From Bordetella parapertussis (GTDB lineage Bacteria; Pseudomonadota; Gammaproteobacteria; Burkholderiales; Burkholderiaceae_C), in assembly GCA_945888535.1 (NCBI GenBank), contig CAMDAN010000110.1, positions 1-7,090 on the forward strand: a stretch of DNA of 7,090 nucleotides. Reading direction: 5' to 3'. Under the pieces are notes generated by a model. It was not told the origin of the DNA. It ran no database searches and worked only from the letters and a program-made list of their open reading frames with translations. Positions 1 to 6,179 of this stretch are shown here, piece after piece; the stretch's first letter is position 1, and each line of letters opens with the position of its first letter. The translations under genes were made by a program, and so were the position numbers.

Positions 1-137
1 TGGGGTATGGAGGTCAGTATCTAATTATGAATCCCAGTAAACGCTGGGTAGCTTATGTTCATCAGACAACCCACGAGAACGATGCGCAACTTATCGCTCT
101 ATTGTCAAGCGGGCTTTATCTTGAAAATAACAAATGA
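1..137 (+). CDS. C-terminal end of a probable serine hydrolase (beta-lactamase/penicillin-binding-protein fold), 5' truncated
   Basis: An open frame enters from the left edge (first full codon at position 3) and runs 44 codons to TGA at 135-137. It begins GYGGQYLIMNPSKRWVAYVH. A G-[YH]-G-G-Q-Y segment followed by a hydrophobic strand ('the protein, as displayed, is a permanent fixture') is typical of the last strands of the class C beta-lactamase / serine hydrolase family (PF00144), where the HGG/GGQ segment sits near the active site just before the C-terminal helix. The remaining residues (HENDAQLIALLSSGLYL) fit that final helix. The SxxK nucleophile and YxN motifs would lie outside the window, so catalytic competence cannot be judged. 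It converges on the alpha/beta hydrolase gene downstream. Family assignment rests on a short stretch and is moderate; that it is a real coding end is likely from the frame and residue pattern. Confidence 0.6.
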   Translation, partial: GYGGQYLIMNPSKRWVAYVHQTTHENDAQLIALLSSGLYLENNK

Positions 138-168
138 GTTTGCTCGCCTAACTGCTTAGTGATGACCC

Positions 169-291
169 ATGCAGAATCAAAAACTTAAAACGCATCAAAC
201 AGCAGTTCGGTATATCCTCGCCGCTTTTAGCCTTGTTGAGACTGCCGCAAACCTTGGTATATGGCAGTCCGTGGATTTGTTTCAGTCCTAG
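169..291 (+). CDS. Possible small ORF of 40 codons, doubtful
   Basis: ATG at 169 to TAG at 289-291 would give a 40-residue peptide starting MQNQKLKTHQTAVRYILAAF, with a mildly hydrophobic middle (YILAAFSLV) and no recognisable domain. There is no convincing Shine-Dalgarno sequence in the bases before the ATG. It lies 31 bases after the stop of the serine hydrolase fragment on the same strand. The 240-269 hairpin falls inside it, which argues that this stretch is non-coding 3' sequence between convergent genes. I do not recognise it, and it is listed only because nothing else occupies 138-295. Confidence 0.15.
   Translation: MQNQKLKTHQTAVRYILAAFSLVETAANLGIWQSVDLFQS
240..269. terminator. Candidate hairpin between convergent genes (weak, possibly bidirectional terminator)
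   Basis: GACTGCC at 240-246 pairs perfectly with GGCAGTC at 263-269, giving a 7-bp G/C-rich stem around a 16-base interior that contains a smaller ACCTTGGT palindrome. It lies between the stop of the plus-strand hydrolase fragment (137) and the stop of the minus-strand hydrolase (296). Neither side has a true T-run: the plus-strand side continues into moderately T-rich sequence (ATTTGTTTC) and the minus-strand side does not. It is therefore not a textbook intrinsic terminator, and the role is inferred from position. Confidence 0.3.
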
Positions 292-295
292 CGCA

Positions 296-1045
296 CTACT
301 TAATTCTGTAATCAGTTAAAAAATTTTTGACAGCGTTTTGAGCTTCAGGGCTGCCAAAGGTTTGATGTTCTGAACCTGGAATATCAATCTGCTTGAAATT
401 TGATCGCCCTTGCGCCTTTTCGGCGCACCTTCCCTCGGTCGGTTTTCCCGCTCGCCAATCATCGTGAATTGATGCTATTGCTAGAACAGGCGTCTCTTTA
501 GAAGAATAGATCCCATCAAAATCTGAATTGTTTTTATGTGTACAAGTCCAACCCATCACAATTTTTCCAGCGAAACCACTATGAGTCGATTGCGCAACCC
601 CAATACCGCCCTCACTAAAGCCTATTAAAAAAACATTCCTTTTGTCCGCCCAGCTAACTTTTTGAACTTGCGCGATTGCATAGCCAATTTCTTGTTGCCG
701 ATATTTAGATGCACTAGGAAAAGCATTGCCGCCTTTGACTCTCGGATCGCAATTTGGAATTCTATTGGGGCGAGCCATACTATCGGGCATCACAACAATG
801 AATCCGTGATCTGTTAGAAGCGAAGCCCAACTGGCATCATGAGTCTTATTAATTCCAGCGCACCCATGCAAATAAATAGCGACTGGCATTGAGTTATCAA
901 CAGTAACTTTATTGACTGATGTTGGAAAGGATTTACCAGGCATATACACAACAGCTTCTTCCCAGCTCTTTTCAACATCTTGAGAAAAAGCACAACTGGT
1001 CATAAAAGCAATAGATATGAAAACCAATTTAATGATATTTATCAC
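296..1045 (-). CDS. Exported alpha/beta hydrolase, dienelactone-hydrolase-like
   Basis: Predicted secreted or lipid-anchored alpha/beta hydrolase of 249 residues from a GTG start at 1043-1045. That start has AAAGGG at 1053-1058, seven bases upstream, and leads straight into a signal sequence (INIIKLVFISIAFMTSCAFSQ). The frame also opens from TTG at 1084 (13 more residues), but that codon has no ribosome site and would lie upstream of the candidate transcription start. Counting from the GTG: oxyanion strand YLHGCAG near 58-64, nucleophile elbow GFSEGG with Ser144, a likely acid Asp in HDDW (195-196), and the catalytic His227 in SEHQTF. This order is standard for the fold. Cleavage could be signal peptidase I (after AFS) or lipoprotein type at Cys18 (MTSC, a poor lipobox). 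Four other cysteines (62, 99, 168, 207) could form disulfides outside the cytoplasm. Substrate is unknown; a polyester/PHB-depolymerase-like or dienelactone-hydrolase-like esterase is possible. Confidence 0.8.
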   Translation of the reverse strand: MINIIKLVFISIAFMTSCAFSQDVEKSWEEAVVYMPGKSFPTSVNKVTVDNSMPVAIYLHGCAGINKTHDASWASLLTDHGFIVVMPDSMARPNRIPNCDPRVKGGNAFPSASKYRQQEIGYAIAQVQKVSWADKRNVFLIGFSEGGIGVAQSTHSGFAGKIVMGWTCTHKNNSDFDGIYSSKETPVLAIASIHDDWRAGKPTEGRCAEKAQGRSNFKQIDIPGSEHQTFGSPEAQNAVKNFLTDYRIK

Positions 1046-1052
1046 TGATAAA
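1038..1052. promoter_or_regulatory. Perfect 15-base palindrome over the hydrolase start codon, tet-operator-like
   Basis: TTTATCACTGATAAA is a perfect inverted repeat of 7+1+7 bases; read on the minus strand it is TTTATCAGTGATAAA. Its central TATCAGTGATA is identical to the core of the Tn10 tet operator. It overlaps the GTG start codon and begins just after the likely ribosome site, so a bound repressor would block transcription leaving the promoter at 1064-1091. No TetR-family gene is visible in the window. The palindrome is seen directly; operator function is inferred. Confidence 0.45.
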
Positions 1053-1058
1053 CCCTTT
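1053..1058 (-). promoter_or_regulatory. Ribosome binding site deciding the GTG start of the hydrolase
   Basis: On the minus strand AAAGGG lies seven bases before GTG (1043-1045), a normal spacing. The alternative TTG at 1084 has only A/T-rich sequence without a purine-rich site before it. This is the main reason for choosing the shorter protein. Confidence 0.5.
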
Positions 1059-1077
1059 ACCGAATAATATTTTCGGT
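1059..1077. promoter_or_regulatory. Second inverted repeat overlapping the -10 of the hydrolase promoter
   Basis: ACCGAA (1059-1064) and TTCGGT (1072-1077) are perfect 6-base arms around a 7-base A/T-only centre. The candidate -10 hexamer (1064-1069) lies inside. Together with the palindrome at 1038-1052 it gives two dyad elements within 40 bases. It could be a second operator or chance dyad symmetry in A/T-rich DNA. Confidence 0.3.
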
Positions 1078-1091
1078 GAATCAATTAACAA
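1064..1091 (-). promoter_or_regulatory. Candidate sigma-70 promoter for the hydrolase
   Basis: On the minus strand TTGTTA (1086-1091, 4 of 6 to TTGACA) is followed after 16 bases by TATTAT (1064-1069, 5 of 6 to TATAAT). Transcription would start near 1057, leaving a very short leader before the GTG at 1045. That is consistent with the GTG rather than the upstream TTG being the start. The leader is so short that part of the ribosome site could be lost if initiation is a base or two later, so the exact start matters. Confidence 0.4.
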
Positions 1092-1271
1092 AATAGGGGC
1101 GGCTATATCGTTGAGCTTCAAAGAAAATAGTCCGCCAACGAATTGAGGCATTGCAAACGGTTTTAATATTGGGCTTGTGACAAACGCTAGCTTTTTGTGA
1201 TCACTGGGTTTTTTCAATGCTCTGTAGTCCCGAATGAGCTACCAATCCAAACGGAAATACCCATTTAGAAA
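1086..1271. other. A/T-rich intergenic junction between the regulator operon and the hydrolase
   Basis: Stretch between the stop of the response regulator and the hydrolase promoter. It is clearly richer in A/T than the operon to its right. A frame from a TTG at 1217 to 1029 on the minus strand is open but has no ribosome site, no recognisable domain, and overlaps the hydrolase start, so I do not call it. Small dyads are present (GTGATCAC at 1197-1204, GCTAGC at 1186-1191, and TTGTGA twice, 20 bases apart at 1175 and 1195). No convincing intrinsic terminator for the operon is visible, so how the two-component operon transcript ends is unclear. Confidence 0.5.
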
Positions 1272-1946
1272 TCAGATTCCGCTTCGCTTACCCCGCGTAG
1301 CGTCGACGCCAAGTTGCTTAAGTTTGCGGTACAGGTGGGTGCGCTCAAGGCCGGTTCGCTCGGCGACTTTGGTCATCGAGCCGGCTTCTTTTTGCAAGTG
1401 AAACTCAAAGTACGCGCGTTCGAATTCGTCACGTACGTCGCGAAGTTGTCGGTCTAAATCAAACGTTTGTTTGGGGCCTTTTCCGTCGTCTGTGGACTGG
1501 GCCTCGGCGCCCGCATGGGATTGATTGACTCCGCTCCCTGCGCCCGAACTATTGGACGCAGACATCTCAAATTTACGGGGCTTGCTGCGAATCAAACCCT
1601 GCTCTACTGCTTTAAGCAGTTTTTGCAAGGTGACGGGTTTTTCTAAAAACGCGAGTGCGCCGATTTTGGTGGCCTCTACGGCTGTCTCAATCGTGGCGTG
1701 TCCACTCATCATGATGACAGGCATTGTGAGTTGCCCTGTGGTCGCCCACTCTTTAAGCAAAGTCACTCCATCGGTATCGGGCATCCAAATATCGAGCAAG
1801 ACCAAATCAGGGCGCTCACGCAAACGGGCCGCGCGAGCCTGGGCGGCGTTTTCAGCGAGCTCTACGTTGTGGCCTTCGTCATTGAGAATTTCCCACAGCA
1901 AGTCTCGAATGCCGTGCTCGTCATCCACTACCAAAATGTTTGCCAT
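1272..1946 (-). CDS. Short NtrX-like response regulator: receiver plus Fis-type helix-turn-helix, no AAA+ domain
   Basis: Cytoplasmic DNA-binding response regulator of 224 residues, the expected target of the kinase encoded just upstream. Residues 1-120 form a receiver: acidic pair Asp8-Asp9, phospho-acceptor Asp52 in LLDIWMPDTDG, Ser81 in MMSGHA, and Lys103 in LEKP. Residues about 125-160 are a low-complexity linker rich in Ser, Gly, Ala and Gln. Residues about 163-215 carry a Fis/NtrC-type helix-turn-helix (MTKVAERTGLERTHLYRKLK). The N-terminal sequence is of the NtrX/NtrC class, but the roughly 240-residue sigma-54-activating AAA+ module with GAFTGA is absent. The protein thus resembles the PrrA/RegA layout and cannot itself drive sigma-54 open complex formation. 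The frame is continuous, so this is its natural form, not a visible deletion. It lies 37 bases after the kinase gene, with no strong Shine-Dalgarno before the ATG, suggesting modest translation or coupling. Target genes are unknown. Confidence 0.88.
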   Translation of the reverse strand: MANILVVDDEHGIRDLLWEILNDEGHNVELAENAAQARAARLRERPDLVLLDIWMPDTDGVTLLKEWATTGQLTMPVIMMSGHATIETAVEATKIGALAFLEKPVTLQKLLKAVEQGLIRSKPRKFEMSASNSSGAGSGVNQSHAGAEAQSTDDGKGPKQTFDLDRQLRDVRDEFERAYFEFHLQKEAGSMTKVAERTGLERTHLYRKLKQLGVDATRGKRSGI

Positions 1947-1983
1947 GATTTATCTAGAGTCCAATATTGCTAAGGAGAAAAAC

Positions 1984-4266
1984 TCAGGTGCTCGCAGGGT
2001 TAACAGTTGCCAATGATAACGACACTTGTGCGCCTACCACGAGGCCCTCTGCGATACGGTTGCTGATATCGATGCGCGAGGCATGGTCGTCAGCAATTTT
2101 CTTAACCACGGCCAAGCCAAGGCCGGTTCCGCGTGCTTTGGTTGTGACGTAGGGCTCAAACGCCCGCTTGAGAATGTGGTCTGGAAAACCAGCGCCTTGG
2201 TCAAGCACACTTAAGCGCACGCGCTCTGAGGCAGGCACCCATTGGGTCCGAACAACAACCGTCTTGGCAGCTCCACTGCTCGCTTGCGTTTGCTCGCTGG
2301 CATCTTGGGCATTTTGCAAAAGGTTGTGTAAAACTTGGCGCAGTTGCTGCGCGTCTCCGGTGACTAAGGGAATATTTGAATCCAAGTCGGTTGTAATCGG
2401 TACGCTTGCAGATTCGTACAACTGCAAAACGTCGCTGACTAGAGCGTTCAAATCCACGGGCTTGAGTTCTGCGGCAGGTAATCTCGCATAGTCTCTGAAA
2501 TCGTTCACCAAGCGCTTCATGGCATCGACTTGATCAACAATGGTTTTGACCGACTTGGTCAAAATCACTTGCTCCGTGGGTTCGAGCTTTCCTGATAACT
2601 TCATCTCTAGGCGCTCTGCTGAGAGCTGAATAGGCGTCAGCGGATTTTTGATTTCGTGAGCTAGGCGGCGTGCGACCTCTCCCCACGCTTGGGCCCGCTG
2701 GGCGGAGACAATGTCTGAAATATCATCAAACACCAACAAGCGACTTTGGTCTGGCAAAAAGGCACCGCGTGCGATCAGGGTTAAAGAGCGCTCTGGCTGC
2801 CCGCCCATACCCCCTGACATAGCGCCCGAGACGGCGCCCAACTCAAATGAATGCTGCCAATGGTCTTGGCCCTGGGGTTCGAGTCGCTGAGAAAATTCAG
2901 AAAACTGTTGTTGTACGCCCAGCCCAAAAGCTTCAAGGCCAAAAAGTTCACTGATTTTTTTATCTTGAAAATCAAGCGCAGCGACTTGCAAAATACGGGC
3001 CGCTCCGGGGTTTGAAGACCGAATAGATCCGTCGGCCTGTAACACCATCACCCCAGAGGTCAGGTTATCCAGAATGGTCTGAAGGTTTGCGCGGGCGGAG
3101 TCCACCTGCTCCATGCTGCGTTGAACAGTAAACCGCGCGTCTGAGAGTTGCTGCGTCATCGCTGCAAAAGCGCGGGTCAGTCCACCGAGCTCGTCGTTGC
3201 CTTGCATCGCCAGCTTAGGCGTTAAATCGCCCGCTGCGACCTGGCTCACGCCTTCGGTTAAAACCAATAAAGGGCGGGCAATTTGGTTGCCCAGTAAAAC
3301 CGCCAACAAGACAGCGCCAAAGACAGCTAAAAACAAACTCAAAGTGAGCGTGCCGATATACATGCGTTTTAAACCAGAGCGGGCTATCGCACGCTCTTGG
3401 TATTCCCGGTTGGCGCTTTCAACGGCCAAGGCGTTCACCACAAAGTTAGATGGCAATGTTTTTTGTACCAGTAAAAACCGCTGCTCCACCATCAGGCCCA
3501 CACTGGAGCTAGGAATAGGGACCAGCACTTTGATGCGCGGTTTACTGGTTTTGTTGTTTGACACTTCTTCCAAACCTTCAACCCACGCCAGCGATTTTTC
3601 TGCGCGAGCGGTACGAAACTGACTCGCGCTAGGTTGGTCTGGGCTCAGTTGAAAGCTAGACTGTCCGGCGCTGGCGATCAGCGTTCCGTTAGGTCCCCAC
3701 AGGGTGGCCTCAGTAGCATCAAGTTGATCTAGAACGCGTTCTAAGGCCAATGCAGGCGCTAGCGCGTTGTTGTCCGATAACTGCGATGTGGCGCTGCGTG
3801 TTTTAGCGGCTAAGTCATTGGACAGAGTATCAAGCGTGACGCGACCTAAGTTGAGTCCGGCTTCCAAGGCACTCTCCACCTTCACGTCAAACCACGTCTC
3901 AATCGAACGCGATACAAATTGATAAGAAACAATGTAGATCAAAACGCCAGGGGCCACTCCGACCAGTGCAAAAATAGTTGCGATTTTGACCAAGAGAAGG
4001 CTGCCAAAACGCCCTTGCTGTACCCGTAAATACAAGCGCACGCCGACCCACACAATTCCCGCCAAAAGCAGTGCCGCCACGACGACATTGATCGTAAACA
4101 GCTGTGAATAGGTTTGTTCGTACAAGTCGCGGTTATTGGTGGCTTGCGTTAACAAATACAGCAAAACCAAACCAATCAATACCATCGCCGTGGCAGCAAT
4201 GGCGATCGCGCTTTGCGTCAACCGCGATCGGCTTATTTCTTTGGGGCTAACCACCGCGTCTGTCAT
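1984..4266 (-). CDS. NtrY-like membrane sensor histidine kinase
   Basis: Inner-membrane histidine kinase of 760 residues that should autophosphorylate and pass phosphate to the regulator downstream. Order seen: three hydrophobic segments (about 19-41, 57-79, 91-115), an extracytoplasmic region (about 116-302), a fourth membrane segment (about 303-326), HAMP (about 327-380; IARPLLVLTEGV then AAGDLTPKL and DELGGLTRAF), a PAS-like domain (about 391-515; DNLTSGVMVLQADGSI), and a HisKA dimerisation domain with phospho-acceptor His537 in LAHEIKNPLTPIQLSAERL. The ATPase domain follows, with N box HNLLQNAQDA (647-656), G1 DQGAG (689-693), F box FEPY (703-706) and G2 GTGLGL (713-718). All catalytic motifs are intact. 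This architecture and the HEIKNPLTPIQLSAERL signature match NtrY. The start abuts the DUF4390 stop with no gap, indicating translational coupling. A Gly/Met/Ser-rich patch (about 478-490) sits inside the PAS region. The signal is not evident; family members are linked to nitrogen or redox responses elsewhere. Confidence 0.93.
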   Translation of the reverse strand: MTDAVVSPKEISRSRLTQSAIAIAATAMVLIGLVLLYLLTQATNNRDLYEQTYSQLFTINVVVAALLLAGIVWVGVRLYLRVQQGRFGSLLLVKIATIFALVGVAPGVLIYIVSYQFVSRSIETWFDVKVESALEAGLNLGRVTLDTLSNDLAAKTRSATSQLSDNNALAPALALERVLDQLDATEATLWGPNGTLIASAGQSSFQLSPDQPSASQFRTARAEKSLAWVEGLEEVSNNKTSKPRIKVLVPIPSSSVGLMVEQRFLLVQKTLPSNFVVNALAVESANREYQERAIARSGLKRMYIGTLTLSLFLAVFGAVLLAVLLGNQIARPLLVLTEGVSQVAAGDLTPKLAMQGNDELGGLTRAFAAMTQQLSDARFTVQRSMEQVDSARANLQTILDNLTSGVMVLQADGSIRSSNPGAARILQVAALDFQDKKISELFGLEAFGLGVQQQFSEFSQRLEPQGQDHWQHSFELGAVSGAMSGGMGGQPERSLTLIARGAFLPDQSRLLVFDDISDIVSAQRAQAWGEVARRLAHEIKNPLTPIQLSAERLEMKLSGKLEPTEQVILTKSVKTIVDQVDAMKRLVNDFRDYARLPAAELKPVDLNALVSDVLQLYESASVPITTDLDSNIPLVTGDAQQLRQVLHNLLQNAQDASEQTQASSGAAKTVVVRTQWVPASERVRLSVLDQGAGFPDHILKRAFEPYVTTKARGTGLGLAVVKKIADDHASRIDISNRIAEGLVVGAQVSLSLATVNPAST

Positions 4267-4911
4267 TTACTTCAGCTCAGGTAAAATAGAGGTTCGAGCT
4301 TGCGCTTGTACGCTCCACTCCGACTGCCCAATTGCACCAATTTGAAACGGCCGTGGCAGTTGGCTTAAGTCCAAGCGGAAACGAAACTCCACTTTGTATT
4401 TCACATTGGGGTCGACTTCGGTAATGTCACCCACCTTCCACTGCGATAGCTGCTTCACGGAGGCCAATGCCTGCGCTAAGGTTTCATAAGATTGACTCAA
4501 GGCCAAACCTTGGCTGCTATCGGCAGCAGCGCCCGAGCTGAGTTTGGTGCTCCAGCGGCGCGTTAAGGGCTGGTAGGCCAAGCGAAATTGGCGCTGTACG
4601 CTGCTTGTTTTTCTGTCGTACCAATACCAGCGCTCTTGCAATAGGTCAGCCTCGGCCACAAAAAACATCGGGATGCCTTTAAGCAAAGCGTCTTCTACTG
4701 CGCTGGGCAAATCAAAGGCGACTTTGGCAGCAACAAACACTTCATTGGCGCTGCGCTCGGCCCGCAATTGGCTTATCTCTGCAACGTTCTGGGAAAAGGC
4801 CAAAGGCGCCCATGCCAGGCACGCCACAAGCCGCAGCCAGAGCACCGCTTTTTTAAGCACTGCGCTTTTCCAAGTGCGCATAGAAGAAACCATCTTGATC
4901 ATGGGCTCCAT
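4267..4911 (-). CDS. Exported DUF4390 family protein
   Basis: Envelope protein of up to 214 residues with a basic, hydrophobic N-terminus (KKAVLWLRLVACLAWAPLAFSQ) that reads as a signal peptide, with probable cleavage after AFS at about residue 40. The mature part (NVAEISQLRAERSANEVFVAAKVAFDLPSAVEDALLKGIPMFF and onward, including RWYWYDRKTSSVQRQFRLAYQPLTRRW) fits the DUF4390 family: beta-rich, with Trp/Tyr/Arg-rich strands, and commonly found between rsmB and an NtrY-type kinase in betaproteobacteria. The family function is not established. The coupled position suggests a role in signal reception or envelope assembly, which is inference. The start is uncertain: ATG codons at 4911, 4902, 4893 and 4881 all precede the signal sequence and overlap the 3' end of rsmB by 59, 50, 41 or 29 bases. 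A GGAG lies only three bases before the 4902 ATG. Confidence 0.82.
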   Translation of the reverse strand: MEPMIKMVSSMRTWKSAVLKKAVLWLRLVACLAWAPLAFSQNVAEISQLRAERSANEVFVAAKVAFDLPSAVEDALLKGIPMFFVAEADLLQERWYWYDRKTSSVQRQFRLAYQPLTRRWSTKLSSGAAADSSQGLALSQSYETLAQALASVKQLSQWKVGDITEVDPNVKYKVEFRFRLDLSQLPRPFQIGAIGQSEWSVQAQARTSILPELK

Positions 4912-6172
4912 TGTCCGGGAGACTATTCGTATTCGCTGGACTTTTGGGGATTAAATGGCCTGGCGAGGGCAACAGAGTGGCATCGCTGTGGCTTGCAAGA
5001 AACGTTTGGATCTGCTGCTGGCCTTCGGCTAAAAATAGTGAACATGTGCAGTACACCATTCGTCCGCCATTTTTCAGAAGCGGCCAAAGGGCGGCCAATA
5101 ATTCTTTTTGTAATTGTGCCAGTTGGGCGATGTCGGTTTCACGGCGCAACCAGCGCACATCAGGATGCCGGCGCACGATGCCCGACGCCGTACAAGGCGC
5201 ATCTAACAAAATTCCGTCAAAGAGAACCCCGTCCCACCATGTCTTTGTCTGCGCTGCATTGGCAACACTGAGAGTGGCTTGCAGGCCAAGTCGGTTTAAG
5301 TTTTGCGTGATGCGTTGCGCTCGAACGCCATCCATCTCGACTGCCAAAACGTTAGCCTTAGATAACTCCAAAAGATGGGCTGTTTTGCCACCTGGGGCGG
5401 CGCAGGCGTCCAATATTTTGGCTTGCTGGGGCAGGCCGCTGAGCAACAAAGGCGCTGCAATTTGAGCGGCCGCGTCTTGGACAGACACCCAGCCTTCGTT
5501 AAACCCAGGAAGCTGCCCCACAGAAACCGCCTTATTTAATTCGATGGCAGAGCCTTCGCTAAAGCGAACGGCAATCTCCGCCGTTTTTAACAGCTCAAGG
5601 TAGGTCGCTACTGATTTTTTTCTAATATTGACGCGCAGTGTCATTGGGGGATGAGCGTTGGCCGCTTGTAATATGGCTTCCCAATGTTGCGGATGGTTTT
5701 TTTGCAAGCGCGTGATCCACCATAACGGATGGTTCCATAGCGCCTCAGGGTCATGGCTACTGGCCGCCACCAAATCGGACCGCTCACGCAAAAAGCGGCG
5801 CAGGCAGGCGTTCACAAAATTGGCATGCGCTTTAGTCGCTGGATTGCGTTTCAAAGCTTCCACCGATTGGTTCACCAAAGTGAACGCGTCATAAGGCGCA
5901 TCGGCTTCGTTCCATACCAATGCCAAGGCCACGCAAAGCAAAGCATCGGTTGCAGGTGCTGGGGGCTTCGATGCCAAAAGCGTTCGCAAGGCTTGGGCGC
6001 GACCTAAATTGCGCCACACCTGAAACGCCAAGGCCTGCACACCGGGGCGCAAGGCTTGGGGTACACCTTCAACAGCGGCCGTTCCCGATTTTCCAGAACG
6101 CACACTAGCGACCACGCCAGCAGTCGCTTGCAATAACTGCCATAGCGGCAAAGATTTTTCTTGCACGCTCAT
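4853..6172 (-). CDS. rsmB: 16S rRNA (cytosine-967-C5) methyltransferase RsmB
   Basis: S-adenosylmethionine-dependent enzyme that methylates C5 of cytosine 967 in 16S rRNA, acting on small-subunit RNA in the cytoplasm. The protein is 439 residues from ATG at 6170-6172. The N-terminal ~140 residues form the NusB-like helical RNA-binding domain (VNQSVEALKR, FVNACLRRFLRE), and the remainder is the RsmB/NOP2 methyltransferase domain. Visible motifs: SAM motif I DACAAPGGKT (255-264), acidic VEMD (278-281), motif IV LDAPCTASG (323-331) with Cys327, and motif VI YCTCS (374-378) with Cys377. The two cysteines match the release and nucleophile cysteines of E. coli RsmB (325 and 375). The QDGFFYAHLEK ending is typical, and length is normal. 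The frame extends upstream to 6271, but those 33 residues overlap the LemA-like gene and lack family features; the 6172 start leaves a 7-base gap. No clear Shine-Dalgarno precedes it, so coupling to the upstream gene is likely. Confidence 0.95.
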   Translation of the reverse strand: MSVQEKSLPLWQLLQATAGVVASVRSGKSGTAAVEGVPQALRPGVQALAFQVWRNLGRAQALRTLLASKPPAPATDALLCVALALVWNEADAPYDAFTLVNQSVEALKRNPATKAHANFVNACLRRFLRERSDLVAASSHDPEALWNHPLWWITRLQKNHPQHWEAILQAANAHPPMTLRVNIRKKSVATYLELLKTAEIAVRFSEGSAIELNKAVSVGQLPGFNEGWVSVQDAAAQIAAPLLLSGLPQQAKILDACAAPGGKTAHLLELSKANVLAVEMDGVRAQRITQNLNRLGLQATLSVANAAQTKTWWDGVLFDGILLDAPCTASGIVRRHPDVRWLRRETDIAQLAQLQKELLAALWPLLKNGGRMVYCTCSLFLAEGQQQIQTFLASHSDATLLPSPGHLIPKSPANTNSLPDNGAHDQDGFFYAHLEKRSA

Positions 6173-6179
6173 TACAAAT

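Noticed and set aside
1197..1204. GTGATCAC palindrome with a nearby repeated TTGTGA, considered as a CRP/FNR-type site
   Set aside because: Spacing and arms do not match TGTGA-N6-TCACA or the FNR consensus; too short to claim.
1029..1217. Minus-strand open frame of 62 codons from a TTG
   Set aside because: No ribosome site, no recognisable domain, overlaps the hydrolase start and its candidate promoter. Not supported as a gene.
1211..1243. tRNA-like wording on the minus strand: GGTAGCTC, then GAGC followed by ATTGAAAA, recalling the D arm and anticodon arm of tRNA-Phe
   Set aside because: The D-loop would be too long (13 bases), the anticodon stem does not pair, and there is no T arm or acceptor stem. 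It is taken as chance or, at most, an unrecognisable remnant.
1967..2152. Plus-strand frame preceded by AAGGAG near 1972-1977
   Set aside because: The purine-rich stretch falls by chance in the kinase-regulator gap, and the frame runs antisense through the kinase C-terminus, whose catalytic motifs explain the sequence.
3197..3622. Plus-strand frame of 141 codons antisense to the kinase
   Set aside because: The minus strand here encodes HAMP, a membrane segment and the sensor region in one continuous frame; the antisense frame shows no signal of its own.
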